64,000 bases of DNA from Domibacillus mangrovi (lineage in GTDB: Bacteria > Bacillota > Bacilli > Bacillales > Domibacillaceae): positions 310,001-374,000 of the forward strand of contig NZ_MRWQ01000006.1 in assembly GCF_001906925.1 (NCBI RefSeq), in the 5' to 3' direction. Shown here piece by piece: positions 9,351-18,865 of this stretch. The stretch's first letter is position 1. Each line of letters starts with the position of its first letter. Both the position numbers and the translations under genes were made by a program. The notes under the pieces are model-generated. The model saw only the letters and a list, made by a program, of their open reading frames with translations, was not told where the DNA came from and did no database searches.

Positions 9351-10136
9351 TTAATTCCCTGCTCCTCTATACTTTGTTACACCGATGTTCCACATAATAA
9401 CAGAAAGCATAAAGAAAGAGCTTCCGACTATAGGTGTCATAAAGGCGTACACATACCAATCTTCTCGCCCTAAAAAGTAGGCCGCTGGATAGACGCCGAC
9501 AAATGCAAATGGCAAAATCCATGTAAGGACAAAACGGATCACATGATTATAAATATCAACCGGATAACGACCGTAGTTGCCGATATTGTATATCATCGGC
9601 ATAATGCTTGTCGGGCTGTCGGACCAAAAACTAATGCTCGCAATGAGGACAAAAATCCCAGAATATACAAGCGTGCCGCCTAGTACCATCGCGACAAAGA
9701 TAAACGGGTCATACCATGAAAAACTTAACCCTAACCTGCTTCCTGCATAGAACATGACACCTATGCCGGTGATCACACCAAAGAGTGATTCAAGTTCCAT
9801 CCGCTCAAGTACAATTTGAAAAAGACTATGAATGGGCCGCGTTAAAATGCGATCCATCTCTCCTTTTACGATATACCGTTCATTGAAATCCCAAATGTTA
9901 AAAAATGCACCAAAGATTGCAAATGGCACGAGAAAAAAACCATAAATAAAAATAATTTCGTCCCGCGACCAGCCGCTAATAAAAGAGGTATGATTAAAAA
10001 CGAGTAAAATAAAAATAAAATTAACCGTTTGAGATAACAAATCCGAGATAATTTCAATGACGGTATCAACGCGATATGTAAACCTCGTCTTCAAATACTG
10101 GGCGGCATATTGAAAAAAGATCGCTGTGTATTTCAT
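9351..10136 (-). CDS. ABC-2 type exporter permease B
   Basis: Encodes 261 residues with about six membrane segments and no ATPase motifs. Together with the preceding permease and ATPase it matches the three-gene uncharacterised ABC system of COG4586/COG4587/COG3694, which resembles daunorubicin-type exporters. The coding region begins 3 bases after the end of the first permease, so the two are translationally linked. The substrate is unknown; such systems are usually thought to export hydrophobic compounds. It is the last gene of the operon. Confidence 0.85.
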   Translation of the reverse strand: MKYTAIFFQYAAQYLKTRFTYRVDTVIEIISDLLSQTVNFIFILLVFNHTSFISGWSRDEIIFIYGFFLVPFAIFGAFFNIWDFNERYIVKGEMDRILTRPIHSLFQIVLERMELESLFGVITGIGVMFYAGSRLGLSFSWYDPFIFVAMVLGGTLVYSGIFVLIASISFWSDSPTSIMPMIYNIGNYGRYPVDIYNHVIRFVLTWILPFAFVGVYPAAYFLGREDWYVYAFMTPIVGSSFFMLSVIMWNIGVTKYRGAGN

Positions 10137-10139
10137 CTC

Positions 10140-10931
10140 TTATCCCCCCTGAACGACTAATTGCTTTCTCGCAATAAGCCATAGTACTTGAATGGGCACA
10201 ATCAAAACCAACACCCAGATAAATTGAAACAATAGTGCATTCATGACTGCTGATCCGGTCAAACTTTCCGTGAAAATCATGCTGGGAACATAGCTGATTC
10301 CTTGAAAAGGCAGAAAGCCCATTACCCGCTGCGCCCATTCGGGGAAAAAACTAATCGGCAGCAATAATCCTGAAAAGAGATCAATCATAACACGTTTTGC
10401 TCGAATCAAACCTGCATTATTAAAAAAGAAAAATGTCAAAATACCTGTTAACAAGTTAATTTGCATATTGATCAAAAAGCTGAACACGAGTGCAAGCGCA
10501 AATAAAAGCCACACAGTCAGATCAGCTGAAAATGTGATCGGAAATATAAGCGCAACAATGATCATTCCAGGAATCGAGAAAAACGATAATCGAAAAATAC
10601 CTTCTCCAAACCCTTGCATTGTTTTCATAAGTAAATAATTGTAAGGACGAATCAATTCAACCGCCACTTTACCTTCTTTAATTTCTTGTGCGATTTCCCG
10701 GTCAATATTATTGAAATAAAAGGCTCGGGCCATCCATGCTATCGCAATATATGAGGTCATTTGAAGAACGGTCATTCCTTCAATCGCTCCTTTGTTTCCG
10801 TATATTGCTGTCCAAAGAAAGTAATAGGCTCCGATATTAATGCTGTAAATCAAGATGCCGCTGTAATAATTCGTTCGGTAGGCAAGCATCATAAGAAAAC
10901 GGATCCGGATCATCTCAATATACTTACCCAT
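10140..10931 (-). CDS. ABC-2 type exporter permease A
   Basis: Encodes 263 residues starting MGKYIEMIRIRF, with about six hydrophobic helices. The ATG at 10931 overlaps the stop of the upstream ATPase gene (atgggtaa), typical of translational coupling; longer in-frame starts lie deep inside the ATPase gene and are less likely. Its size and topology match the partner permease, so the two probably form a heterodimeric channel driven by the ATPase. Confidence 0.85.
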   Translation of the reverse strand: MGKYIEMIRIRFLMMLAYRTNYYSGILIYSINIGAYYFLWTAIYGNKGAIEGMTVLQMTSYIAIAWMARAFYFNNIDREIAQEIKEGKVAVELIRPYNYLLMKTMQGFGEGIFRLSFFSIPGMIIVALIFPITFSADLTVWLLFALALVFSFLINMQINLLTGILTFFFFNNAGLIRAKRVMIDLFSGLLLPISFFPEWAQRVMGFLPFQGISYVPSMIFTESLTGSAVMNALLFQFIWVLVLIVPIQVLWLIARKQLVVQGG

Positions 10932-11940
10932 TCGTGATGCCTTCTTCATAAATATTTCGAATAATATCCTCAATCGACATTTCATGTACTTTTAAATCTA
11001 TTATTTTATACGCAGCGAGGACGCGGCCAATTACATTTGAAATGATCTGTTCATCATTTCTTACGTTGGCGACCCATACATTGTTCCGATCTCCTGGCGT
11101 CCATACAGCTTCAAACTCTGCCAATAGTGGCATCAATCGCTCTTTTGTCATAGTAAGATCCGCAAACTGAAATTCAATTTGCTTTCCTTCTCCCCAATTA
11201 GAACGCAGGTTGACAAGCTTCCCATCGTAAATGATTTTCCCTTTATCCAGCATGATAACCCGTTCGCAAAGCGCCTCAATATCGGTTAAATCATGTGTCG
11301 TCAGCAAAATGGTCGTATTGTATTTTTCGTTCATTTCTTTTAAAAACGCACGAATTTTCAATTTCACAAGCACATCCAGCCCGATTGTCGGTTCATCTAA
11401 AAATAACAGTGGCGGATTGTGAAGAAGTGCTGCCGCCAGCTCGCACCGCATCCGCTGACCGAGTGAAAGTTTTCGAACTGGTTTATCTAAAAGCGGTGCA
11501 ATGTCTAATGATTCAATGACATGATTCATATGAACGTTGTACACATCATCCGGCACATTGTACACTTTCTTTAACAAACGGAACGATTCTTGAACAGCAA
11601 TGTCCCACCATAACTGTGACCGCTGCCCAAATACAACTCCGATCGACCGAACAAATTGCTCCCGCTCTTTATGCGGATCCATCCCATTGACTTTCACCAT
11701 GCCAGAAGTCGGTGTTAAAATCCCCGTCAGCATTTTAATACTCGTTGACTTGCCTGCTCCATTTTCGCCGATATAGCCGACCATCTCGCCGCTTTTCACA
11801 GTAAATGAAATATCATTCACCGCCGGGACAACCTTATAATTGCGCGTAAACAAATCGCGAAAAGCCCCTTTCAACCCAGAACGGCTCGAATGCGACTTAA
11901 ATTCTTTACGTAACTCTTTTACTTCAATCATATTTTCCAC
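10924..11940 (-). CDS. ABC exporter ATP-binding protein
   Basis: Encodes 338 residues. Walker A (GENGAGKST, about 58-66), the signature LSLGQRMR, Walker B LLFLDEPTIGLD and the switch histidine in TTHD are all intact. A long insertion before the first strand (KSHSSRSGLKGAFRDLFTRN) and a C-terminal extension of about 90 residues are typical of the COG4586 subgroup. It is the first gene of a three-gene operon with two ABC-2 permeases and supplies energy for export of an unknown substrate. Confidence 0.92.
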   Translation of the reverse strand: MENMIEVKELRKEFKSHSSRSGLKGAFRDLFTRNYKVVPAVNDISFTVKSGEMVGYIGENGAGKSTSIKMLTGILTPTSGMVKVNGMDPHKEREQFVRSIGVVFGQRSQLWWDIAVQESFRLLKKVYNVPDDVYNVHMNHVIESLDIAPLLDKPVRKLSLGQRMRCELAAALLHNPPLLFLDEPTIGLDVLVKLKIRAFLKEMNEKYNTTILLTTHDLTDIEALCERVIMLDKGKIIYDGKLVNLRSNWGEGKQIEFQFADLTMTKERLMPLLAEFEAVWTPGDRNNVWVANVRNDEQIISNVIGRVLAAYKIIDLKVHEMSIEDIIRNIYEEGITNG

Positions 11941-12030
11941 CTTAAACGACTCCTCTTTCTTTGCATACCTTATCTAGTTTACCGAAGAGTTAAGAGAGTG
12001 ACAACGCAATTTACTTTTCTCCTCATTTAG

Positions 12031-12068
12031 AAAAACTGACTAGGCTTTGAGCACCTAATCAGTTTTTG
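12031..12068. terminator. Hairpin upstream of the ABC operon
   Basis: aaaaactgactaggc / cacctaatcagttttt forms a stem with A and T runs on both sides. Confidence 0.6.
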
Positions 12069-12127
12069 TCATTCAATCTATATTCATTTACCTTTACATT
12101 TTTTAAAAATAAATGTGATTTTTATAT

Positions 12128-12162
12128 AAAAGCACTGGTCGGTCTGAGATCCGTGCTTTCTT
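12128..12162 (-). terminator. Terminator after the chemoreceptor gene
   Basis: Hairpin aaagcac / gtgcttt right after the stop codon of the minus-strand chemoreceptor gene. Confidence 0.6.
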
Positions 12163-12164
12163 CA

Positions 12165-14141
12165 TTATATTTTAAACTTATTCACTTCAATAATAAGTTG
12201 TTCTGCTTGTTCCGTTAGTTCCTCTGTCAGTTCGGAAATTTTCAAGATAGATGTCGTCTGTTCTTCCGTAGATGAAGCGACTTCTTCAGTTGCTGCGGCG
12301 CTTTCTTCTGATACAGCAGCTATGTCTGAAATCGTTCTTGATACATCGCCTGCACTTATGCCAAGTTCCGAAGCAGCTGTTGAGACGGCATCCATTTTAA
12401 TGATTATACTTTCGATTGACCGTTTAATTTCTTCAAAGGAGCGTTTTGTTTCAGTAACGGCTTCCTCCTGTTTATCGGCCGCTTCAATGGTCATGGCGAC
12501 TTCTTGAACACTTTGTTTGCTTATTTCCTGTATCTCATTAAGTAATGTACCGATGCTTTGCGTTGATGCAGCTGACTGTTCAGCTAACTTTCGCACTTCC
12601 CCAGCGACAACAGCAAAACCTTTTCCGTGATCACCTGCACGCGCTGCCTCAATAGCAGCATTAAGTGCAAGTAAATTCGTCTGATCCGCAATACCATGAA
12701 TGATGTTGACAATCTCACCGATTTGGACTGATTTATCCGCAAGAAGTTCAATTGTATTCCCTACGTTTGCGGTTTTCTGCTTGCTTTCACCGGCGAGTAT
12801 AACTTGATTGGCGACCGTTGACATTCCACGCTGCATAGCATTGTTAGCCTCTTCAATTTGCAGGACCGTTTCTTCTACATTCCGGGAAATGTGAGTAGAG
12901 GACTGCATCATTCCCTCTGTCATTTCCGCACCAGAATAAATGGAGTCTGCTTGATCAGCTGCTCCTTTTGCCAGTTCTTCAATCCCTGCAGATATTTGTT
13001 CTGCAATGAAACCCGTATTATCCGCGTATTGTGAGACTTCTTTTGTCGTCGTATTGACCGTATCTGCAGCATTAGATACTTTTTGAATAAGATTCCGTAA
13101 GCTTCCCGCCATTATGTTAACAGAAGACCCTAATCGAGCAAGTTCATCTTTTCCTTTTACGTTGACGTGATCAGTTAAGTCACCATTTGACATTTTTTGA
13201 GATATGTGAATTAATTGTACCAACGGCTTCGTCATTTGCTTAGCGATAAAGTACGCCACAGCCACGATCGCCACCAATGTCAAAATAAAAATCAAGCCAA
13301 AACGATTACGAAGATCATAGAAATCAGCATATATTGCTTTTTCCGGTACGACTGTTCCAAGCACCCAGCCAGTAGACCGTATTTTTTTGTACGCAATGAT
13401 GCTTTCTTCATTATTAATGGTAAAAGTGCTTTGACCTGTTCCGTCTGCCAGCATTTTTTTCGTTGCTTTCCCCCATTCCGCATTCGCGTTTAAATTTGTA
13501 TTTAAAAGTTGTTCATCCGGATGTGCGACAGCCATTCCGTTACTATCAATGAGAAACGCATAACCAATGTCATCCATATTAATTGATTTGACCGTATCGG
13601 TAAGCGTCGCTAATAAAAGGTCTTCCGCAACGACTCCGATGAATTCACCTTTTTGATTTCGAAGTGGCATTCCGACTGATACCGCATATTCATTCGTAAC
13701 AAGATTTAAATACGGGTCAGAAAAGTTTAATTCTCCCGATTCTTTTACATCTGTGTACCACGGTCTTTCACGCGCATCGAAGTCTGCTTCCGGCACCCAG
13801 CCAGCTCCATCTAGAAAGCGGCCGTCTTCAAAACCGGCATAAATATCGGAAATATTTTCTGCATTATGCTCTCTTTTTAAAGATAATAAATAATCAACAT
13901 TCACATCTTTCTCTGCCACCGCATCTTCAATCACATAGCTGATGGTTTCCACAACTTTTGTGTTTTTTTCTAGCCAACCGTTTAACTCGTTCGCAACGCT
14001 GGTCACTGTTCCTGACATTTTACTTTCCACTGCCTGCTGCGCTTGTTTTTCAATACTGTGCAGACTAATGATCATAACCGGTGTTATCGATAAAACTGCA
14101 ATCATAACTAACCAGCTAACAAGCTTTGTTTTTAAACTCAT
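12165..14141 (-). CDS. Methyl-accepting chemotaxis protein
   Basis: Encodes 658 residues. An N-terminal membrane helix (about 5-27), an extracellular double-Cache type sensor (about 35-270, with [11 protein letters not shown] and ARERPWYTD typical of dCache_1) and a second membrane helix near 285 are followed by a HAMP domain and a long cytoplasmic signalling tip containing [18 protein letters not shown]. It should signal to CheA through CheW. The ATG at 14141 has gaggacggg before it. It is a single gene with no chemotaxis neighbours. The ligand is unknown; dCache domains often bind amino acids. Confidence 0.93.
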   Translation of the reverse strand: MSLKTKLVSWLVMIAVLSITPVMIISLHSIEKQAQQAVESKMSGTVTSVANELNGWLEKNTKVVETISYVIEDAVAEKDVNVDYLLSLKREHNAENISDIYAGFEDGRFLDGAGWVPEADFDARERPWYTDVKESGELNFSDPYLNLVTNEYAVSVGMPLRNQKGEFIGVVAEDLLLATLTDTVKSINMDDIGYAFLIDSNGMAVAHPDEQLLNTNLNANAEWGKATKKMLADGTGQSTFTINNEESIIAYKKIRSTGWVLGTVVPEKAIYADFYDLRNRFGLIFILTLVAIVAVAYFIAKQMTKPLVQLIHISQKMSNGDLTDHVNVKGKDELARLGSSVNIMAGSLRNLIQKVSNAADTVNTTTKEVSQYADNTGFIAEQISAGIEELAKGAADQADSIYSGAEMTEGMMQSSTHISRNVEETVLQIEEANNAMQRGMSTVANQVILAGESKQKTANVGNTIELLADKSVQIGEIVNIIHGIADQTNLLALNAAIEAARAGDHGKGFAVVAGEVRKLAEQSAASTQSIGTLLNEIQEISKQSVQEVAMTIEAADKQEEAVTETKRSFEEIKRSIESIIIKMDAVSTAASELGISAGDVSRTISDIAAVSEESAAATEEVASSTEEQTTSILKISELTEELTEQAEQLIIEVNKFKI

Positions 14142-14290
14142 GCTCCCGTCCTCTTTCTCTCTTCTCTTGATGTAGTTTAGGCAAAAATACACCTAACGAA
14201 CTAATTATACAGTTCCTTCGGCATATTTCGACTTTTTTTACAAAAAGTTCTCTTCTTTCATTACCTCACTTTATTTTTTTTCAATCAAAA

Positions 14291-14328
14291 AGACTTGCCC
14301 GAATGCTAATAAAGTAGCGGGCAAGTCC
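14291..14328 (-). terminator. Terminator after the gene at 14349
   Basis: Stem gacttgcccg / cgggcaagtc with a T-run on the minus strand. Confidence 0.85.
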
Positions 14329-14348
14329 ATGTTATTTATTATTGAAGG

Positions 14349-14687
14349 TCAAACGATGCTCTCTGTCACTTGCTTAACAGTAGCATATGTTTTAATCGTT
14401 GCAAAACCCATGATCAGATATTCTTCATAAATCTTTAGCACTACATTGTTTAAAAAATACTCTATCCTGTCAGAATCAATTGAACTAATCTGTGGAAGAA
14501 CAGCCTTCCCATCCTGACTCGGTATAACAAGAGCTGATAATTCATTTATTTCTCGTGTCCGCTCTTTAATGATATTCGCTATAAAGCGTTCAAATACACG
14601 AACCGTCTTAGTAATACTAATATCGGACATATAATTCATACATCTATTGATCATAATCAGTTCTTCTGTAATAAGCCCATGTTCCAT
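14349..14687 (-). CDS. Helical hypothetical protein
   Basis: Encodes 112 residues, predicted mostly helical from its heptad-like spacing (VRVFERFIANIIKERTREI), with no membrane segment. No family was recognised. The ATG at 14687 has only a weak ribosome binding site, so the true start may differ, and upstream on the same strand lie coding relics. A clean terminator follows, which supports a transcribed gene. Confidence 0.5.
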   Translation of the reverse strand: MEHGLITEELIMINRCMNYMSDISITKTVRVFERFIANIIKERTREINELSALVIPSQDGKAVLPQISSIDSDRIEYFLNNVVLKIYEEYLIMGFATIKTYATVKQVTESIV

Positions 14688-14717
14688 AGTGATCGAAGTG
14701 ATACGTTTTATAAAAAC

Positions 14718-14877
14718 CTATCGCGTATCAGGATAGCGCTCAATAACACTTGAAACTTTCCCCATCAGCGATGCTTCATGTTCTCTATTCTCTTTACTCC
14801 AATTGTCTCTCCTAAAAACCTATAAATTCAGTATACAAGAGGATTGCCTGCTCGATTTCCTCAACAAAAATGATCAC
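14718..14877 (-). pseudogene. Coding relics upstream of 14687
   Basis: Two short overlapping minus-strand frames look protein-like but lack good starts. One runs 14877-14812 (IFVEEIEQAILLYTEFIGF, stop) and one runs from about 14813 to 14718 (RDNWSKENREHEASLMGKVS). The second begins right at aggagagac with no start codon in frame. They are probably remains of one or two small genes. No family was recognised. Confidence 0.25.
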
Positions 14878-14914
14878 ATAGTTCTTTTAAAAACTAGTCC
14901 GGGCAGTCACCCAA

Positions 14915-14945
14915 ATAAAAAACACCTGCAAGAGGTGTTTTTTGT
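14915..14945. terminator. Bidirectional hairpin terminator
   Basis: aaaaaacacct / aggtgtttttt stem with a 5-nt loop. Confidence 0.75.
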
Positions 14946-15002
14946 CTGCTGCTTATTCAATTAAAAAACTCCTTCATCAAAAAATATAACTAGATACATA
15001 CT

Positions 15003-15146
15003 TTAATTGTTCGCTAAGAATTCTATTTTCTTTCTAGGATTTTTCCGAATTTTAATGTAATAGTCCCCCGATATCGGGAATTTAAAAAGTTTAATTCCTA
15101 TCAATTTTAATGGAGTCCAAACTTCTTTCATCTGATGTATCAGCAT
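15003..15146 (-). CDS. Small basic hypothetical protein
   Basis: A 47-residue frame opens at ATG 15146 after gagaggaag (MLIHQMKEVWTPLKLIGIKL) and ends with the basic stretch KIRKNPRKKIEF. The same frame is open back to 15233, where a perfect aaggagg stands 8 bases before a TTA codon; the upstream part (YKLCFKNHNYLVIEVREP) also looks coding. The original protein may have been about 76 residues with a lost start codon. No family was recognised. Confidence 0.4.
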   Translation of the reverse strand: MLIHQMKEVWTPLKLIGIKLFKFPISGDYYIKIRKNPRKKIEFLANN

Positions 15147-15423
15147 ACAGATCTTCCTCTCTTTATAATTATGGATAGGTTCTCGTACTTCAATGACTAA
15201 ATAATTATGATTCTTGAAACAAAGCTTATATAATTTTGTTTCCTCCTTATTTCAATGATGTTGCATTTCAAAATAATCTTATGTATATATTTCAATTATA
15301 AAACATATACATCATTTTCTTAACACTTTTTCATCGACAAAATCTTTATTAAATCACGTTAATTAAAGAGATAATTCGACAAAAATTTTTCCATTATAAT
15401 TCATAGCAAAATCAATTCACAGA

Positions 15424-15455
15424 AAAAATCCCTTGGACCTTTAGCTCAAGGGATG
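15424..15455 (-). terminator. Terminator after the Dabb gene
   Basis: atcccttg / caagggat stem followed by a T-run on the minus strand. Confidence 0.7.
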
Positions 15456-15463
15456 CACTACTA

Positions 15464-15757
15464 TTAAATTTCGATATCAACGACGATACTATCCACTCTG
15501 CCGACTTCGCGAATATAAGCAGCAACTGCCTGATGTTCCGGATGTGGCATATATGCTTCTAGAGCTGCTTGATTTTCGAATCGAGTTGTCAAGACCACTT
15601 GATAACCTTGATTTTTATCAGAAAAATTCAGGCCTGCTTGAATATCAATAAGTCCTTCAAGATGATTCCGTAAAGCTTTAAACCGAGTTACCACTTCTCT
15701 TAACTGTGCTTCTGTTGTCGTTTCTTCAAATTTAACGAGTACAATATGATCGATCAT
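15464..15757 (-). CDS. Dabb (stress-responsive A/B barrel) domain protein
   Basis: Encodes 97 residues covering one Dabb domain. The opening MIDHIVLVKFEETTTE, the central GYQVVLTTRFENQAALEAYM and HPEHQAVAAYIREV before a final strand are characteristic of this dimeric ferredoxin-like fold. The family is widespread, and its biochemical role in Bacillus is mostly unassigned. The ATG has aagaggaag in front. It is a single gene with its own terminator. Confidence 0.9.
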   Translation of the reverse strand: MIDHIVLVKFEETTTEAQLREVVTRFKALRNHLEGLIDIQAGLNFSDKNQGYQVVLTTRFENQAALEAYMPHPEHQAVAAYIREVGRVDSIVVDIEI

Positions 15758-15841
15758 TTGACTTCCTCTTTTCTCTTTTTGATATACATAACTATACCAT
15801 TTTTTACATGAGGTGAGAAAGATTATAGTCTTTTCCTTTGC

Positions 15842-16138
15842 TTATGGATTACCCGTCATCCTTCTTGATAATTCAAGGAACCATTTTTGATCATCTGTTG
15901 AAACGGCCATATCGATCATTGAATCCCAATCTTCTTTAGCTAATGTTAAACCAAGCGGCACGATGTATTGAACGTCTATTACGCTAAGAACGGGTTTCAT
16001 TCGACTGATTCGTTTATTGAAATAGGTGGAGACTTGTATAATGTACACTTCATTACGCAACCGGGAAAAATCCCTTATATAGCCGATGATCCGCTCCGAT
16101 CCGTGGGCGACAAGCACCCAATCCCCTATTTTTAGCAT
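15842..16138 (-). CDS. IDEAL-domain protein, paralogue 1
   Basis: Encodes 98 residues. The N-terminal half begins MLKIGDWVLVAHGSERIIGY and looks like a small beta barrel. The C terminus (DSMIDMAVSTDDQKWFLELSRRM) has the spacing of the IDEAL motif, a short helical motif found in Bacillales proteins. A second protein of the same plan and length lies at 19594-19890, with the SigH paralogue, a DUF2971 gene and spore genes between them. Function unknown. Confidence 0.7.
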   Translation of the reverse strand: MLKIGDWVLVAHGSERIIGYIRDFSRLRNEVYIIQVSTYFNKRISRMKPVLSVIDVQYIVPLGLTLAKEDWDSMIDMAVSTDDQKWFLELSRRMTGNP

Positions 16139-16449
16139 TGTATTTCCTCCTACACTTCAGATGGAACCTCCTCAACTGCCGTAATTTCACTTTTTTATCT
16201 TTGGCATTGGAACATTGCTATTAATAGTAGATGCTCGTAAGCGCTCTTGTGCCACTGGATCGTTAAACAATATAGGAAATGACAATATGATTTTCTCGAT
16301 AACGATTTTATTTATTTTTGAATTTTGCACATTTTGATTTTTGTTTTATCATTCCGAATAATTTACGATTTTGCTACAAAAATGAAGTATTTTATTTTTT
16401 TGAAGCTTTTGTCCAATCATCAAATCAAATATTGTATACTTTATATTAA

Positions 16450-16487
16450 AATAAAACGCCTTGCCCATGTGAGCAAGACGTTTTATC
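16450..16487 (-). terminator. Terminator after the sigma factor gene
   Basis: Stem ataaaacg-cttgc / gcaag-cgttttat, with T-rich flanks, downstream of the minus-strand sigma gene. Confidence 0.75.
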
Positions 16488-16503
16488 ATTTCTTTCTTAT
16501 GCC

Positions 16504-17154
16504 TTACGAAGTGACTTCTCTCCTGCTTAAATATTGATCCAATTTTCTTTTTACCCGCTGAATGGCATTATCAATCGATTTTACATGTGCGTCCAGTTCA
16601 ACGGATATTTCTCGATAGGATTGACCTTCCACGTATAAATCCCATACTTTCCTTTCAAATTCACTAAGTAATTCTGCTATTTTCATTTCAATATCTTTTG
16701 CTTCTTCTCTATGAACAATGACGATTGCCGGATCCATCGTTTTCGATCCAGCAATAACGTCCATCATCGTTTGGTCCGATCCTTCATCATAAATAGGCTT
16801 GTCCAAAGAAATATATGAATTGAGCGGTCCATGTTTTTGGCGGGTAGCAGTTTTGATTGCCGTTATTATTTGTCTCGTAATACAAAGTTCAGCAAAAGCG
16901 ACAAATGAAATCAGTTTATCTTCTTTGAAATCGCGTATCGCTTTATAAAGGCCTATCATTCCTTCTTGAACAATATCGTCTTTATCCCCTCCAATCAAAA
17001 AGTATCTGTTCGCTTTTGCTCGTACAAAGTTCCGGTACTTATTAATTAAAAAATCCGATGATTCGCTGTCTCCATTATGAACCCGTTCTATCAAATCTTC
17101 GTCTTTTAACATATCATACGGTTGAATCAGCTTTTCTTCGACGTTTACACTCAC
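16504..17154 (-). CDS. RNA polymerase sigma factor, SigH (Spo0H) type
   Basis: Encodes 216 residues, close to the 218 of Bacillus subtilis SigH, with very similar sequence across region 2 (NKYRNFVRAKANRYFLIGG, DDIVQEGMIGLYKAIRDF) and region 4 (VKSIDNAIQRVKRKL). The GTG start at 17154 follows acggaggt at ideal spacing; an upstream in-frame ATG has no such site. In Bacillus subtilis sigH lies beside rpmG-secE-nusG, which is not the case here, so this is probably an extra SigH-like factor. It may direct entry into sporulation or competence-type promoters. Confidence 0.85.
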   Translation of the reverse strand: MSVNVEEKLIQPYDMLKDEDLIERVHNGDSESSDFLINKYRNFVRAKANRYFLIGGDKDDIVQEGMIGLYKAIRDFKEDKLISFVAFAELCITRQIITAIKTATRQKHGPLNSYISLDKPIYDEGSDQTMMDVIAGSKTMDPAIVIVHREEAKDIEMKIAELLSEFERKVWDLYVEGQSYREISVELDAHVKSIDNAIQRVKRKLDQYLSRREVTS

Positions 17155-17496
17155 TCGTATACCTCCGTTGAGTTTTGCTGTTTTATAGCTAACTGGCTTT
17201 TCAGCTATGCACTTTAACGAAAGGGTTTCCATAATAATTACATAACCCACTCTCTTCTGATGATCATGTCTTTTATTTTAACTTATTTAAGCTATGAAAG
17301 ATATTTCCAAATACCGACTAATCCCTACAACCTCCGTCATAAACAGTGAGTTATTATATGCAGATCTTTCTATCTATGCTGAATAACAGCCTTTTATGAA
17401 GAAATTTGTCGATAATCTTTATTTTTTTCCTCTATACCTTCGTCCATACGTTATGAAAGTTGGTTCATATCATGTATTAAAGGAGGTGAAAAACTT
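17155..17496. other. Divergent promoter region, sigma gene and YjcZ gene
   Basis: AT-rich and without open frames. A catacgtt element about 50 bases before the YjcZ start resembles the -10 of sporulation sigma factors E/K, but no matching -35 is convincing. Confidence 0.35.
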
Positions 17497-17601
17497 ATGG
17501 GCAACTCATATAATGGCTCTGGTTTTGCGCTACTCGTTGTTTTGTTTATTCTTTTAATCATCATCGGTGCATCTTACGCTGGCGGGTACGGCGGTTATTA
17601 A
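17497..17601 (+). CDS. YjcZ family sporulation protein, copy 1
   Basis: Encodes 34 residues: a short glycine/serine-rich start ([13 protein letters not shown]), one hydrophobic helix ([14 protein letters not shown]) and a glycine-tyrosine tail. This is the YjcZ/YnaL-type family of tiny membrane proteins made in sporulating Bacillus. A perfect aaggaggtg precedes the ATG. Two more copies lie at 30572 and 54390, and a longer relative at 19245. A palindromic terminator follows. Confidence 0.9.
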   Translation: MGNSYNGSGFALLVVLFILLIIIGASYAGGYGGY

Positions 17602-17661
17602 TCTACTGCTATGTTTAAGTTGGTATCGTGAATCTAAACGCTGTTGCCAATGCAATAGTAT

Positions 17662-17695
17662 GAGAAAAGGACTTGCGGCCGCAAGTCCTTTTCTC
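17662..17695. terminator. Bidirectional terminator between YjcZ and DUF2971 genes
   Basis: Perfect palindrome gagaaaaggacttgcggc and its complement, with A and T runs. It can end both converging genes. Confidence 0.9.
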
Positions 17696-17707
17696 TATTT
17701 TCTGTCG

Positions 17708-18646
17708 CTAATATCTATATGGTATTTTCGATTTACTTATGGAGACGTCCGATAGCCCATTAAGGTCTAAAAAGTGCTTTAATCCTTCTTCTGCAATGTC
17801 CAGACTATTTTTCGGACCAATCGTTATTCCTTTTATCGGTATATTATTTGAGTCATTTGATATTCGAATGCCCATATAAGGAATAAACACTCCATTGCTT
17901 AATCTGCAATGATAAACTGGTTTTTCGTTTTTTTTCGGATTGAAAACAGCGATTCTGAACTCTTCTTCTTGATGAAAACTACCGTCTTTGAAGAAAGTGG
18001 AATAGCACATAATATTCGCTAAAATTCTTTTCCCTTTTTGAAAATGAAATCGTTCTGCCCCACGATGATAATCGTAGAGAAACAGTTTATACAAATTAAT
18101 GATTTCTCTTTTCAACAACTGTATTTGCTGTTCTTTATCATATACAACAAAATACGGATAAAAGGTAAATTTTCTAGTTGGATAGGTACTTTCTAAGTTT
18201 TTAATGAGTATTTTAGCTATTTCTGGATAACTAAACTCGATATTATATCCTTCATTATTTGAATAGTTGGACCAAAGAAGATTAGAGTCGCCGTGCTTGC
18301 TAAACGACAATGTAAAGATTTCAAAAGAAAACAAATTCTGTTCAATCATCTGTTTAAACCATTCATTAAATAAGATCTCTTCTTTAGACGGTTCATCAGC
18401 TAAAAACTCTTTAATAATGGATAACACCAATTCAAGTGTATATTTTATTTCTAACTTATCATTCAGAAACCCACTTTTAGACAACCATATTTCACCATTT
18501 TCAATAATACTTTTTAACCCTTGTCCATTGCTGTAGTGAAAAAGAGAAGTTGACCCTTCCAATAAAGGCATCTGGTCAGCTTCAAGCGCGTAAAGAAACT
18601 CTTTAAGGTCATTAATCTGCTGTATTTCAGAAAATTTCTTTTCCAT
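17708..18646 (-). CDS. DUF2971 domain protein
   Basis: Encodes 312 residues. Conserved blocks of the DUF2971 family are visible: LFHYSNGQGLKSII with WLSKSGFLND near the start, TLSFSKHGDSNLLWSNYS in the middle, then EEEFRIAVF and IKGITIGPKN near the end. The His-Tyr, Ser and late Glu arrangement resembles ADP-ribosyltransferase folds; that is inference. Many DUF2971 genes sit in accessory or defence regions. The ATG at 18646 follows ggaggagaggag. Single gene, no partner visible. Confidence 0.75.
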   Translation of the reverse strand: MEKKFSEIQQINDLKEFLYALEADQMPLLEGSTSLFHYSNGQGLKSIIENGEIWLSKSGFLNDKLEIKYTLELVLSIIKEFLADEPSKEEILFNEWFKQMIEQNLFSFEIFTLSFSKHGDSNLLWSNYSNNEGYNIEFSYPEIAKILIKNLESTYPTRKFTFYPYFVVYDKEQQIQLLKREIINLYKLFLYDYHRGAERFHFQKGKRILANIMCYSTFFKDGSFHQEEEFRIAVFNPKKNEKPVYHCRLSNGVFIPYMGIRISNDSNNIPIKGITIGPKNSLDIAEEGLKHFLDLNGLSDVSISKSKIPYRY

Positions 18647-18806
18647 TCTCTCCTCTCCTCCGAACTTTTCCCTATTATGTGCCAATAGGATTGTATTTAT
18701 TGTTATTCATTTTTAAATATTCCTATATCTAGTGCTGAATAAAATGGACACGTTATCCGATAAACATCTTCTCACCAAAACCGCTAGAATTTACTATCGT
18801 TTTTTT

Positions 18807-18837
18807 TGAATGATTATATCTCCTACGACCCATATTA
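18807..18837 (+). promoter_or_regulatory. Sigma-G type promoter of the SASP gene
   Basis: TGAATG at 18807 and CATATTA at 18831 are separated by 18 bases, matching the forespore sigma-G consensus, about 30 bases upstream of the SASP start. Confidence 0.65.
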
Positions 18838-18865
18838 ATTTCATACAAAAAAGGTGGTGAAAAAG

